Source: PALSA-555 sp035468285 (GTDB lineage Bacteria > Actinomycetota > Acidimicrobiia > IMCC26256 > PALSA-555). Taken from it: a stretch of 64,000 nucleotides of DNA. Numbering within the stretch: the first letter of the stretch is position 1; each line of letters starts with the position of its first letter. This document shows positions 50,887-59,303 of this stretch, piece after piece. The translations under genes were made by a program, and so were the position numbers. The stretch lies in assembly GCA_035468285.1 (NCBI GenBank), contig DATISY010000009.1, positions 1 through 64,000 of the forward strand. Direction: 5' to 3'. The notes below the pieces were generated by a model, which saw nothing but the letters and a program-made list of their open reading frames with translations, did no database searches and was not told the DNA's origin.

Positions 50887-51795
50887 CTACCGGAACGCCG
50901 CGGCGATCTCCGCGAGGAACGGCGCGATGGCCGCGCGGTCTCGCAGGAACCGGCCGAGCGCGAGGGAGATGAGGGTGACGCCCGCCTCGGCGAGCCGCGG
51001 GACGGGCTCGAGGGTGCGGGTCAGGTCGAGCCCACCGTCGTCGCGGGTCACGACCGCGACGCCGGCACGGACACCGAGGTCTGCCGGATCGCGCCCCGCG
51101 GCTCGATACGCGGCGCGGATCTTCTCGATCCCGAGGATCAGATCATCGATGGGCATGACGCCGACCGGCAGCCAGCCGTCACCGAGCGCGGCGACGCGCG
51201 TCGCGGTGGCGTCGGTCGGTCCTCCGCCGAACCAGATGGGCACGCCGCCGGTCTGGTGGGGGCGAGGCTCACACCAGAGGTCGCGGAACGACACGGTCGG
51301 CGACCTGAAGGACACCGGCGGGGGTTCGGACCACAGCGCCTGGCAGGCCCGGACGGTGTCGTCGAGACGGGCGGTGCGACCGAGGAACGGCTGGCCGGGG
51401 TCGGTGAACTCCTCGGGCTGCCATCCGGTTCCAACGCCGAGGTCGAGTCGCCCACCGCTCAGCACGTCGAGGGTCGCGGCGGTCTTAGCGAGGACGAGCG
51501 CGGGACGGAGCGACGCGATGAGCACCCCGGTGCCGAGGCGGACCCGCTCGGTGGCACCCGCGATCGCGGCGAGCGTCGTGAGCGGCTCGAGCCACGGCTC
51601 GGACGGCGGGTACGGGAACGTGCCGAACGGGTAGCGGTCGGTCCGCGGGCCGATCGCGAGGTGGTCGGGCAGGACCAGCTGATGGATCCCGACCTCGTCG
51701 GCGGTGCGGGCCACGTCGACGACCGCGGCGAGGTCCTCGCCAAACAGGCGCGACAACCCCGAGATGGTGATCGACACCCCCGGAGCGGCGGTCAT
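50887..51795 (-). CDS. LLM class oxidoreductase, probably F420-dependent
   Basis: 302 residues. HQLVLPDHLAIGPRTDRYPF, RLGTGVLIASLRPALVLAK and LGVGTGWQPEEF are typical of F420-binding LLM proteins. ATG at 51795 (MTAAPGVSITISGLSR) gives the expected N-terminal beta strand; upstream in-frame sequence is non-homologous. Divergent from the SDR at 51900. Substrate unknown. Confidence 0.88.
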   Translation of the reverse strand: MTAAPGVSITISGLSRLFGEDLAAVVDVARTADEVGIHQLVLPDHLAIGPRTDRYPFGTFPYPPSEPWLEPLTTLAAIAGATERVRLGTGVLIASLRPALVLAKTAATLDVLSGGRLDLGVGTGWQPEEFTDPGQPFLGRTARLDDTVRACQALWSEPPPVSFRSPTVSFRDLWCEPRPHQTGGVPIWFGGGPTDATATRVAALGDGWLPVGVMPIDDLILGIEKIRAAYRAAGRDPADLGVRAGVAVVTRDDGGLDLTRTLEPVPRLAEAGVTLISLALGRFLRDRAAIAPFLAEIAAAFR

Positions 51796-51899
51796 GACGA
51801 GCCCGCTCCAACGGGCGGGTGAGCCCCGCGTCCCGCGGACGCTCGACGTCCACGCGAAGAGAGATGGCCGGGGCGGCGCACGCGGGGCAGCATACGGGG

Positions 51900-52685
51900 A
51901 TGCCGACATCGGACCGCCTGCCCGGGAAGGTCGCGCTCATCACGGGTGCGGGAAATGGCATGGGGCGAGCCGCGGCGCTGCTGTTCGCGTCGGAGGGCGC
52001 ACGCGTCGTCGTCGCAGACGCCGTCGAGGCGGGCGGCGCGCTGACGGTCGAGTCCATCCGCGACGCGGGTGGTGACGCCATCTTCGTGCACGTCGACGTC
52101 TCCGACGCGGGTCAGGTGGCCGCGATGGTCGACACCGCGATGCGCCGCTACGGGACGCTCGACGTCCTGTACAACAACGCCGGGATCCTCCCGCCGGACG
52201 ACGCTGGGCTCGCCGAGACACCCGAGGCGACCTGGGACCGGGTGATGGAGGTGAACCTCAAGGGCGTCTGGCTCGGGTGCCGCTTCGGCGCGCCGGCGAT
52301 GGTCGACTCGGGCGGCGGTTCGATCGTGAACGTCTCGTCGCTCGTGGCGCTCATGGGATCCGCCACGCCGCAGATCGCGTACACCGCGAGCAAAGGCGGT
52401 GTGCTCGCACTGACCCGCGAGGTCGCGATCGAGTACGCCAAGCAGGGAATTCGCGCCAACGCGTTGTGTCCGGGACCGATCGAGACACCGCTGCTCGCCG
52501 AGCTGCTCGGCGATCCCGACTGGGCCCGGCGACGGCTGGTGCACATCCCGATGGGCCGACCCGGGCGCGCCGAGGAGGTGGCGCGGGCCGCGCTGTTCCT
52601 CGCCTCGGACGACTCGTCGTTCATGACTGGAACGTCCCTCGTCGTCGACGGTGGCATCAGCGCCGCGTACGTGACCCCGGAGTGA
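51900..52685 (+). CDS. Short-chain dehydrogenase/reductase (SDR)
   Basis: 261 residues. ITGAGNGMGRAAALLFA, YNNAGILPPDD, NVSSLVALMG (Ser) and YTASKGGVLAL (Tyr/Lys); C-terminal FMTGTSLVVDGG. ATG at 51900 chosen as the closest start to the cofactor motif. Followed after 66 nt by the glutamine-synthetase-like gene. Confidence 0.92.
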   Translation: MPTSDRLPGKVALITGAGNGMGRAAALLFASEGARVVVADAVEAGGALTVESIRDAGGDAIFVHVDVSDAGQVAAMVDTAMRRYGTLDVLYNNAGILPPDDAGLAETPEATWDRVMEVNLKGVWLGCRFGAPAMVDSGGGSIVNVSSLVALMGSATPQIAYTASKGGVLALTREVAIEYAKQGIRANALCPGPIETPLLAELLGDPDWARRRLVHIPMGRPGRAEEVARAALFLASDDSSFMTGTSLVVDGGISAAYVTPE

Positions 52686-52705
52686 CGGCGGTGGCGATGT
52701 TCCGC

Positions 52706-52721
52706 CTGACGGGGGCATGAG
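52706..52721. promoter_or_regulatory. Weak CTGAC palindrome-like element before GS-like gene
   Basis: Reads CTGACGGGGGCATGAG: left half-site perfect, right half matches at 3 of 5 core positions. Spacing and location fit the other sites, but this may be chance. Confidence 0.25.
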
Positions 52722-52751
52722 AGGATGAGCGCCCAGCCGGGAGGACCACCG

Positions 52752-54128
52752 ATGGACACAGGCCGACTCGACGGCGCGACGCTGGAGCGTCGCATCGCCG
52801 AGGGTGACGTGGACACGGTGATCGTCGCGTTCACGGACCTCCAGGGCCGTCTGGTCGGCAAGCGCGTGACCGGCCACTTCTTCGCCGACCACGTGCTGCA
52901 GGAGGGGATCGAGGTCTGCAACTACCTCCTCGCGGTCGACGTCGACATGACGCCCCTCCCGGGTTACGACTTCGCGAACTGGGATCAGGGATACGGCGAC
53001 GTCCTCTGCCGGCCCGACCTCGCGACACTGCGCACGGTGCCGTGGCTGGAGCGGACCGCCCTGGTCCTCTGCGACGTCGTCGACACCGAGACGGGTGAGC
53101 CCGTGGACGTGTCGCCTCGTCAGATGCTTCGCCGCCAGGTCGACCGGGCGGCCGCGCTTGGGTACCAGGTGCACTGCGGTTCCGAGCTCGAGTTCTACCT
53201 GTTCGAGGACTCTTACGCGCAGGCCCGGGCGAAAGGATTCGCCGGCCTCACGTACCACGCGGGGTACGTGCAGGACTACCACGTGCTGCAGACGACCCGC
53301 GACGAGTATGTGATCCGAGCGATCCGGAACGGGATGGACGCGGCCGGAGTCCCGGTGGAGTTCTCGAAGGGCGAAGCCGGTCCGGGCCAACACGAGATCA
53401 ACCTGCGGTACGCCGACGCGCTCGAGATGGCTGACCGTCACGTCATCTACAAGAACGGGGCGAAGGAGATCGCCGGGCAGCACGGACGGTCGCTCACGTT
53501 CATGGCGAAGTACGCCATGGACCAGTGCGGGTCGTCGTGCCATATCCATTCGAGCCTGGCGGCCGCGGATGGGGGCGCCCCCCTGTTCTGGAGCGAGGAG
53601 GAGCCGGACCGCTGGTCGCCCCTGTTTCGCGGCTGGCTCGGCGGCCTGGTGCGTCACACCCGCGAGCTGACGTGGCTGTTCGCGCCGACGGTCAACTCCT
53701 ACAAGCGGTACCAGCTCGAGTCGTGGGCGCCCACGGCGCTGGCCTGGGGCTCGGATAACCGGACCTGCGGGTTCCGCGTCGTCGGCCGCGCCCCCGCCAG
53801 CCTGCGGGTCGAGACCCGCGTCCCGGGCGCCGACTGCAACCCGTACCTCGCGTTCGCGGCGACGATCGCGGCCGGGCTTCACGGCATCGAGCACCACGAA
53901 GACCCCGGCGCCCGCTTCGACGGCAACGCCTACGACAACGACCTCGTCGAACGGATCCCGACCAACATCGTCGACGCGATCACCGAGCTCGAGGACAGCA
54001 AGCTCGTCCTCGAAGCGTTCGGTCCCGCGGTCCATCAGCACCTCGTGAACACCGCCCGGCAGGAGTGGGCCGCGTTCGGCGCCGTTGTCACCGATTGGGA
54101 GCGGCGCCGCTGCTTCGAGCAGTTCTGA
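52752..54128 (+). CDS. Glutamine-synthetase family protein (glutamylpolyamine-synthetase-like)
   Basis: 458 residues. GSELEFYLFED, GPGQHEINLRYADALEMADRH (split around its GQHEIN core), FMAKYAMDQCGSSCHIHSSL, and NRTCGFRV hold the metal and ATP sites of the GS fold. Relatives ligate glutamate to polyamines or other amines rather than ammonia. ATG at 52752 chosen for the GGGAGGA site 6 nt upstream; an ATG at 52725 has a ribosome site too close. One nt separates it from the class I amidotransferase gene, as in the Puu pathway. Confidence 0.9.
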   Translation: MDTGRLDGATLERRIAEGDVDTVIVAFTDLQGRLVGKRVTGHFFADHVLQEGIEVCNYLLAVDVDMTPLPGYDFANWDQGYGDVLCRPDLATLRTVPWLERTALVLCDVVDTETGEPVDVSPRQMLRRQVDRAAALGYQVHCGSELEFYLFEDSYAQARAKGFAGLTYHAGYVQDYHVLQTTRDEYVIRAIRNGMDAAGVPVEFSKGEAGPGQHEINLRYADALEMADRHVIYKNGAKEIAGQHGRSLTFMAKYAMDQCGSSCHIHSSLAAADGGAPLFWSEEEPDRWSPLFRGWLGGLVRHTRELTWLFAPTVNSYKRYQLESWAPTALAWGSDNRTCGFRVVGRAPASLRVETRVPGADCNPYLAFAATIAAGLHGIEHHEDPGARFDGNAYDNDLVERIPTNIVDAITELEDSKLVLEAFGPAVHQHLVNTARQEWAAFGAVVTDWERRRCFEQF

Positions 54129-54129
54129 C

Positions 54130-54888
54130 GTGACCCGACCCCTCGTCGCGATCCCGACGTATCCCCGCCTCGACCCCGGCCGTGTCCTGGGCTGGGCCGA
54201 CGACGGCGTCGGCCTCCCCGCCCGCTACGTCGACGCGCTCCGCCGGTCGGGTGCCCAGGAGGCGCTGTTCCTCCCGGAGCTCGACGACCACGCTGCCGGA
54301 GACGTCGTGACCCGCGTCGATGGCCTCCTCCTCGCGGGCGGCGGTGACCTCGATCCCAGCACGTACGGCGCTGCCCCCGCGGACACGGTCTACGGCGTGA
54401 GCGCGGCGCGCGACGCCACTGAGCTGGCGTTGGTCCGCGCCGCGATCGAGCGAGGGCTGCCGACGTTGGCGATCTGTCGAGGCCACCAGGTCCTCGCGGT
54501 CGCGCTCGGAGCCCAGCTCGACCAGCACATCACGGGCCGTCCCGGGCTCCTCGACCACGGTCGACCGGGCGTTGCCGACGGGGCCCGCACCCACACGATC
54601 CGCGTCGAGCCCGACTCGAAGCTCGCCGCCGCGCTCGGCACCACGTCTCCGGCGGTGTCCTGTCACCACCATCAGGCCGTCTCCACGGTCAGTCCCCGCC
54701 TCCGGGTGGTCGCCACCGCGTCCGACGGGGTGATCGAGGGCATCGAGCTGGTCGGCGACGACGTGTGGATCGTCGGTGTGCAATGGCACCCCGAGGACAC
54801 GGCCCCGACCGATCGGGCGCAGCAGGTTCTCTTCGACACGTTCGTCCGGGCGTGCGCCCGCGATCAGCTCGGCTCCGCGGTCCCGTAG
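54130..54888 (+). CDS. Gamma-glutamyl hydrolase, class I glutamine amidotransferase (PuuD/peptidase C26 type)
   Basis: 252 residues. Nucleophile Cys in LAICRGHQVLAVALG; His/Glu in VGVQWHPEDTA; N-terminal LLLAGGGDLDPSTYG is the C26 signature. Enzymes of this type release glutamate from gamma-glutamyl amides, the reverse partner of a glutamyl-amine ligase. Start 1 nt after the GS-like stop. The tail overlaps the convergent ANL gene by 25 bp. Pathway oxidase and aldehyde dehydrogenase are not adjacent. Confidence 0.92.
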   Translation: MTRPLVAIPTYPRLDPGRVLGWADDGVGLPARYVDALRRSGAQEALFLPELDDHAAGDVVTRVDGLLLAGGGDLDPSTYGAAPADTVYGVSAARDATELALVRAAIERGLPTLAICRGHQVLAVALGAQLDQHITGRPGLLDHGRPGVADGARTHTIRVEPDSKLAAALGTTSPAVSCHHHQAVSTVSPRLRVVATASDGVIEGIELVGDDVWIVGVQWHPEDTAPTDRAQQVLFDTFVRACARDQLGSAVP

Positions 54889-56417
54889 ACGGCCCGTAGG
54901 TCCTGCTTCAGGACCTTCCCCGACGCGTTGCGGGGCAAGGCGTCGACGACCTCGAGCTGCTCGGGCACCTTCTGGACCGTCAGGCCCTCCCCGGTCAGGA
55001 ACTCGAAGATCTCGCTCAGCGTCGGTGCGGTGGTCTCGGACGCGACGACGACGGCGCAGCTGCGTTCCCCGAGCCGGGCGTCCGGAACGCCGATGACCGC
55101 GACGTCCGCGATACGGGGGTGGGTGAAGAGGAGGTCTTCGACTTCCTTGGCCGAGATGGTCTCCCCCTTGCGAATGATCACGTCTTTGACGCGGCCGGTG
55201 ATGCGCACGTGCCGGTCGGGGCGGAGCACGCCCAGGTCACCGGTGCGGATCCATCCCTCGTCGTCGAAGGCGTCGGCGTCGAGGGACCCGTCGAGGTACC
55301 CGCGGAAGACCTGGGGGCCCTTGGCGCGGATCTCACCTTCCTCGCCGGGCGCGGCGACGGTCCCGTCGAGCCTCACGACGCGCAGCTCCACACCCGGGGT
55401 CGGTGGCCCTTCGGTCTCGGCGAGCTGCTCGTCGGTGCCGCGGACCGTGTTCATCGTGAGGATCGGTGCCTCGGTCAGCCCGTAGCCCGAGACGATGCCG
55501 ACACCGCCCAGCTCGGCCTTGAGCTCGTAGTGCAGGTTCGGCGGCTTGGGCGCGGCACCGCCGGGGAAGGCACGCACCGCGGGGAAGAGCGGCACGTCAG
55601 GTTGCGCGCGTTGCGCAGCGAGATAGGCAAGGTGAAAGGTCGTCCCGGCGCCGGCGAGCGTGATCGTTTCGCGCTGCAGGATCGGGATCGTGGTCGGTGG
55701 TACGAACGCCTCGACGAAAACTCCGGTGCAGCCAGTGACCAGGATCGTGTACAGCAGCGCGATTCCGCCGATGTGGGTGAAGGGGAACACGATTGCCGTG
55801 CGGTCGTCGGGTCCCATCTCCAGTGCTTGGAGCATCCCATCGGCCGAGGCCTTGACCGTGTGGTCGGTGTGCTGCGCGCCCTTGGGGTCGGCAGTGGTCC
55901 CGGACGTGTAGAACACCCAGCGGACGGGGGCCTCGGCGGGTGTCGTGGAGGGGGGCGGTGGGGGCAGCGCCGCCCGGTCCCCGGCGGGCAGCGGGTGGGC
56001 GTCGTCGACGACGACGACCTGGAGGTCGGGGCGGTCCTCGCGGAGCTCATGGGCTTCGTCGGCATAGGCGCGGCCTCGCCAGACGCCGGGGACGAGGAGC
56101 ATCCGGGCGTTGGTCTGGGTGGTGATGAACCGCGTCTCGCGGGGACCGAGCATGGGCAGGATCGGGTTCTGCACCGCGCCCAGGCGAGCCAACGCGCCGA
56201 CGAGGACCGCGGCGTCGAGCCGTGTCGGCAGCATCCATGACACCGGCGTGTCGCGGTCCACCCCGAGCCGGTGGAGGCCCGCCGCGGTCACCTCGGCGCG
56301 GTCGTGGAGGTCCTGCGCAGTGAGGCGCTGCTCCCGCTCGTCGACCGCGAGGACCGCATCCGGTGTCGCCGCGGCGCGAGCCACGATGAGCTCCCAGAGA
56401 TTGGGGTGATCGCTCAC
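54864..56417 (-). CDS. Acyl-CoA synthetase (ANL superfamily)
   Basis: 517 residues. Loop FYTSGTTADPKGAQHTD, A5 VSGYGLTEAPILTM, hinge TGRVKDVIIRKGETISAKE, A10 lysine in PRNASGKVLKQDL. All catalytic residues intact. It resembles cyclohexanecarboxylate/fatty-acid CoA ligases. Reverse strand, downstream of the SDR at 56446 by 28 nt and probably co-transcribed with it. Confidence 0.93.
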   Translation of the reverse strand: MSDHPNLWELIVARAAATPDAVLAVDEREQRLTAQDLHDRAEVTAAGLHRLGVDRDTPVSWMLPTRLDAAVLVGALARLGAVQNPILPMLGPRETRFITTQTNARMLLVPGVWRGRAYADEAHELREDRPDLQVVVVDDAHPLPAGDRAALPPPPPSTTPAEAPVRWVFYTSGTTADPKGAQHTDHTVKASADGMLQALEMGPDDRTAIVFPFTHIGGIALLYTILVTGCTGVFVEAFVPPTTIPILQRETITLAGAGTTFHLAYLAAQRAQPDVPLFPAVRAFPGGAAPKPPNLHYELKAELGGVGIVSGYGLTEAPILTMNTVRGTDEQLAETEGPPTPGVELRVVRLDGTVAAPGEEGEIRAKGPQVFRGYLDGSLDADAFDDEGWIRTGDLGVLRPDRHVRITGRVKDVIIRKGETISAKEVEDLLFTHPRIADVAVIGVPDARLGERSCAVVVASETTAPTLSEIFEFLTGEGLTVQKVPEQLEVVDALPRNASGKVLKQDLRAVYGTAEPS

Positions 56418-56445
56418 GCCGGCTCGCGGAGCGATGGTGTGGGGC

Positions 56446-57198
56446 TCACCCGCAGGTGATCCCTCCGTCCATCGAGACGATCTGGCCGACCATGTAGCGT
56501 GCCTCGTCGGACGCGACGAACGCGATGAGTCCGGCGATCTCCTCCGGCTCGGCGTAGCCGAGCGGGCTCGTGATCGCGGCGAAGTCCTCGGGCTTGGCTC
56601 CCTCCGGGAACCCGAACGTGTGGATCATCGGGGTGTTCATCCCGCCGGGAGCGATGGCGTTGGCTCGGACGCCCCGAGCTCGGTACTCGACGCCGAGCGC
56701 ACGGGTGAGGTTGACGACACCGCCTTTCGATGCGCAGTACGCGGCCGAGTAGGGCTGGCCCATCAGCCCGGCGTTCGACGCGACGTTGACGATCGCGCCT
56801 CCCCCGCCGAGGAGGTGCGGGAGTGCCGCGCGGCACATGAGGAACGTCCCGGTGAGGTTCACTCCGATGATGCGGGACCAGTTCTCGGGGAGCTCCTCCT
56901 CGGTGCGGACGAACTTCCCGACCCCGGCGCAGTTCACGAGGATCTCGGGGCGGCCGAGGTCGTTCGCGACCTTCGCGACCGCGGGTTCGACCGATCCCCA
57001 GTCGCTGACGTCCACGGCGTACGGACGCGCCGTGCGGCCGTCGGCCTCGATCTGCGCCGCGGTGTCCTTGGCCGCGCCCTCGTCGATGTCCAGGACGGCG
57101 ACCAGGGCGTGGTCGGCCGCCAGCCGCTTCGCGGTGGCCCGGCCCAGTCCGGATCCCGCTCCCGTCACCAATGCCACCCGATCGGTCAAGCGCGCCAT
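56446..57198 (-). CDS. Short-chain dehydrogenase/reductase (SDR)
   Basis: 250 residues. VTGAGSGLGRATAKRLA, VNCAGVGKF (Cys in place of the second Asn of NNAG), NVASNAGLMG (Ser) and YCASKGGVVNL (Tyr/Lys). FabG-like. Ribosome site GGGGAGAGG before the ATG; a variant CTGAC palindrome at 57239-57253 and TAGGTT (reverse, 57236-57241) sit upstream. Confidence 0.92.
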   Translation of the reverse strand: MARLTDRVALVTGAGSGLGRATAKRLAADHALVAVLDIDEGAAKDTAAQIEADGRTARPYAVDVSDWGSVEPAVAKVANDLGRPEILVNCAGVGKFVRTEEELPENWSRIIGVNLTGTFLMCRAALPHLLGGGGAIVNVASNAGLMGQPYSAAYCASKGGVVNLTRALGVEYRARGVRANAIAPGGMNTPMIHTFGFPEGAKPEDFAAITSPLGYAEPEEIAGLIAFVASDEARYMVGQIVSMDGGITCG

Positions 57199-57238
57199 GA
57201 CCTCTCCCCTGCTCGTGTCGGCATCCGACGCCCGAAAC

Positions 57239-57253
57239 CTAACGCGCCGTCAG
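57239..57253. promoter_or_regulatory. Variant CTGAC palindrome upstream of SDR/ANL operon
   Basis: Reads CTAACGCGCCGTCAG: perfect CGTCAG right half, one change in the left half (CTAACG), 3-nt centre as in the 49338 site. Overlaps a possible reverse -10 TAGGTT. Confidence 0.5.
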
Positions 57254-57323
57254 GAAACGCGGGCTGGGGCCCGGGCGGGCGGGAAGCCACCCGTTGTCCG
57301 GGTGGGTGGAACCCGGTCCGGGG

Positions 57324-57665
57324 TCAAGCCGCGCCGGAGAGATAGGCGTCGACGGCGCCGAGGTCGGCGGAGTCCGCACCGCTCAGCACGCCGAGCGTCC
57401 CTGCGATCAGGTGCTTGGCTGTCTCCATCATCTCCACCGCGTCGCTCCGCGCCACGAGCTCGACCGAGACGGCCCGGGTGAGCGCCTCGATGATGGGGTT
57501 GCCCCGATGTTCGGCCCGGACCGTCGCGAGCTGGGCCAGTGTCGCCCACCCGGCCCGCTCGGAGCCGGCACGCCACCGCACGACGAGTGGCGGGCAGACG
57601 ATCCCGGTCGGCCACGCGGTGCGGATGCCCGCCCGGACACGATCCAGATGCGTCACGGAGGCCAT
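57324..57665 (-). CDS. Hypothetical protein, 113 residues
   Basis: No family recognised. Mixed composition with a helical C-terminal half (AVEMMETAKHLIAGTLGVLS), no signal or membrane segment. Strong ribosome site GGGGGAGGA before the ATG supports translation. Isolated between the SDR operon and the divergent acyl-CoA synthetase. Confidence 0.6.
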   Translation of the reverse strand: MASVTHLDRVRAGIRTAWPTGIVCPPLVVRWRAGSERAGWATLAQLATVRAEHRGNPIIEALTRAVSVELVARSDAVEMMETAKHLIAGTLGVLSGADSADLGAVDAYLSGAA

Positions 57666-57774
57666 GGGCTGGTCCTCCCCCTTGCCGTGATCTGCACGGT
57701 ACGGCCGCGGCTGCCCGCCCGCGCGGATCCATCACCCTACTGGCGGGCCACCGCCGGGCGCCCGTGCCCCCGAA

Positions 57775-57780
57775 TACAGT
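57775..57780 (+). promoter_or_regulatory. -10-like TACAGT of the acyl-CoA synthetase gene
   Basis: TACAGT ends 8 nt before the GTG at 57789, consistent with a leaderless transcript. Confidence 0.58.
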
Positions 57781-57788
57781 CCGACGAC

Positions 57789-59303
57789 GTGACGCCGACA
57801 CCCCTCATCGGTGACTTGCTGCGCGAGGCGGCGGGCGCGCACCCCGAGCGCGAGGCCTATGTGCACGGCGAGAAGCGGGTCACCTACGCGTGGCTCGATC
57901 GGGTCGCCGACGGGTTCGCTGCCACGCTCCTCGACTTGGGGGTCGGGCGGGGCGACGTGGTCGTGCTCCTGCTGGGGTCGTCGATCAAGTTCGCCGGCTG
58001 CTACCTCGGTGCGCTCCGCGTGGGCGCGATCACCTCCGCGATCAACCCGCGGCTCGGTGCCGCCGAGCAGCGCAGCATCTTCGACCGCACCCAGCCACGC
58101 GTGACGGTGCTCGGCGACGGCGTTTCGCTCGCTCCGGGCGCCCCAGCCGGCCACGTGCTCGAGGTCGACGATCTCAAGAGCGCGTTCGCGAGCGGGCCGC
58201 CGACGGCGTTGCCTCGCCTCGATCCGACCGACCCGACGTGCATCGTGTGGACGAGCGGCACGACCGGGGTCCCGAAAGGCGCGGTCTACGACCACGTGAC
58301 GCAAGCCGCGATCTCCCGCAACGTCGGCGAGCTCACCGCGCCCGGCGACCGGCGGCTCGTGGTCCTGCCCTTCCCGCACGTTGGCTACATGACCCGGATG
58401 TGGGACGAGCTCGCGAACGCCACCACCATCGTCCTGGTCGGTGAGCCGTGGTCCGCGACGGAGACGTTACGGCTGGTTCGCGACGAGGGGATCACCATGG
58501 CGACCGGTGTCCCGACCCAGTGGACGTTGGTGCTGGGGCACCCAGACGTGGCGCGCACGGACTTCTCCCAGCTTCGCGTCGCGGCGCTCGGGGGCGCCGC
58601 CATCCCGCCCGAGCTCGTGCGCCGGATGCGCGACACGTTGGGGTGTCCCGTCATCACCCGGTACACGAGCACCGAAGCGGGAGTCACGACGTCCACGCTC
58701 GCCTCCGATTCCCCTGAGGTGATCGCGACGACCGTCGGCCGACCGGCCCCGGAGGTGGAGTTGCAGATCCGGGCGCCGACGGGCGGCGCACCGCTCCCCC
58801 ACGGCGAGGTCGGCGAGGTCCTCTGCCGCTCACCGGCGATGATGCGCGGCTACTGGCACGACCCGGCGCTGACCGACCAGGTCGTCGACCGCGACGGATG
58901 GCTCCACACCGGCGATCTCGGCCTCATCGGTGACGACGGCAACCTACGCCTCGTCGGACGGCTGAAGGAGATGTACATCCGCGGCGGCTACAACGTCTAC
59001 CCCGCCGAGGTCGAGTCCGTCCTCGCGGAGCACCCAGGCGTGGCGCGCGCCGCGGTGACGGGCGCCCCGGACCCAGTCCTCGGCGAGGTGGGCGTGGCCT
59101 TCCTCGTCCTGGTCCCCGACGCGGACCCGAGCTCGGTGACGCTCGAAGCGCTGCGGGGCTGGTGTCGGGCCCGCGTCGCGGACTACAAGGCCCCCGACCG
59201 GGTCATCGTCGTCGATGACCTGCCCATCACGCCCATGCTCAAGATCGACAAGCGGGCCTTGACGGCCCTGGCGAACAAGGAGCCCCACGATGAACGCCTC
59301 TGA
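57789..59303 (+). CDS. Acyl-CoA synthetase (ANL superfamily)
   Basis: 504 residues. Loop VWTSGTTGVPKGAVYDH, A5 TRYTSTEAGVTTST, hinge VGRLKEMYIRGGYNVYPAE, A10 lysine in TPMLKIDKRALT. Full catalytic set. It shares the KEMY-RGGYNVYP hinge and GVPKGAVY loop with the truncated gene at 1-1361, so these two are the closest ANL paralogues in the window. Coupled to the next gene by a 14-nt overlap. Confidence 0.94.
   Translation: MTPTPLIGDLLREAAGAHPEREAYVHGEKRVTYAWLDRVADGFAATLLDLGVGRGDVVVLLLGSSIKFAGCYLGALRVGAITSAINPRLGAAEQRSIFDRTQPRVTVLGDGVSLAPGAPAGHVLEVDDLKSAFASGPPTALPRLDPTDPTCIVWTSGTTGVPKGAVYDHVTQAAISRNVGELTAPGDRRLVVLPFPHVGYMTRMWDELANATTIVLVGEPWSATETLRLVRDEGITMATGVPTQWTLVLGHPDVARTDFSQLRVAALGGAAIPPELVRRMRDTLGCPVITRYTSTEAGVTTSTLASDSPEVIATTVGRPAPEVELQIRAPTGGAPLPHGEVGEVLCRSPAMMRGYWHDPALTDQVVDRDGWLHTGDLGLIGDDGNLRLVGRLKEMYIRGGYNVYPAEVESVLAEHPGVARAAVTGAPDPVLGEVGVAFLVLVPDADPSSVTLEALRGWCRARVADYKAPDRVIVVDDLPITPMLKIDKRALTALANKEPHDERL

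Noticed and set aside
52706..52721. Counting the element before the GS-like gene as a firm regulon member
   Set aside because: Only the left half-site matches well; kept as a low-confidence feature only.
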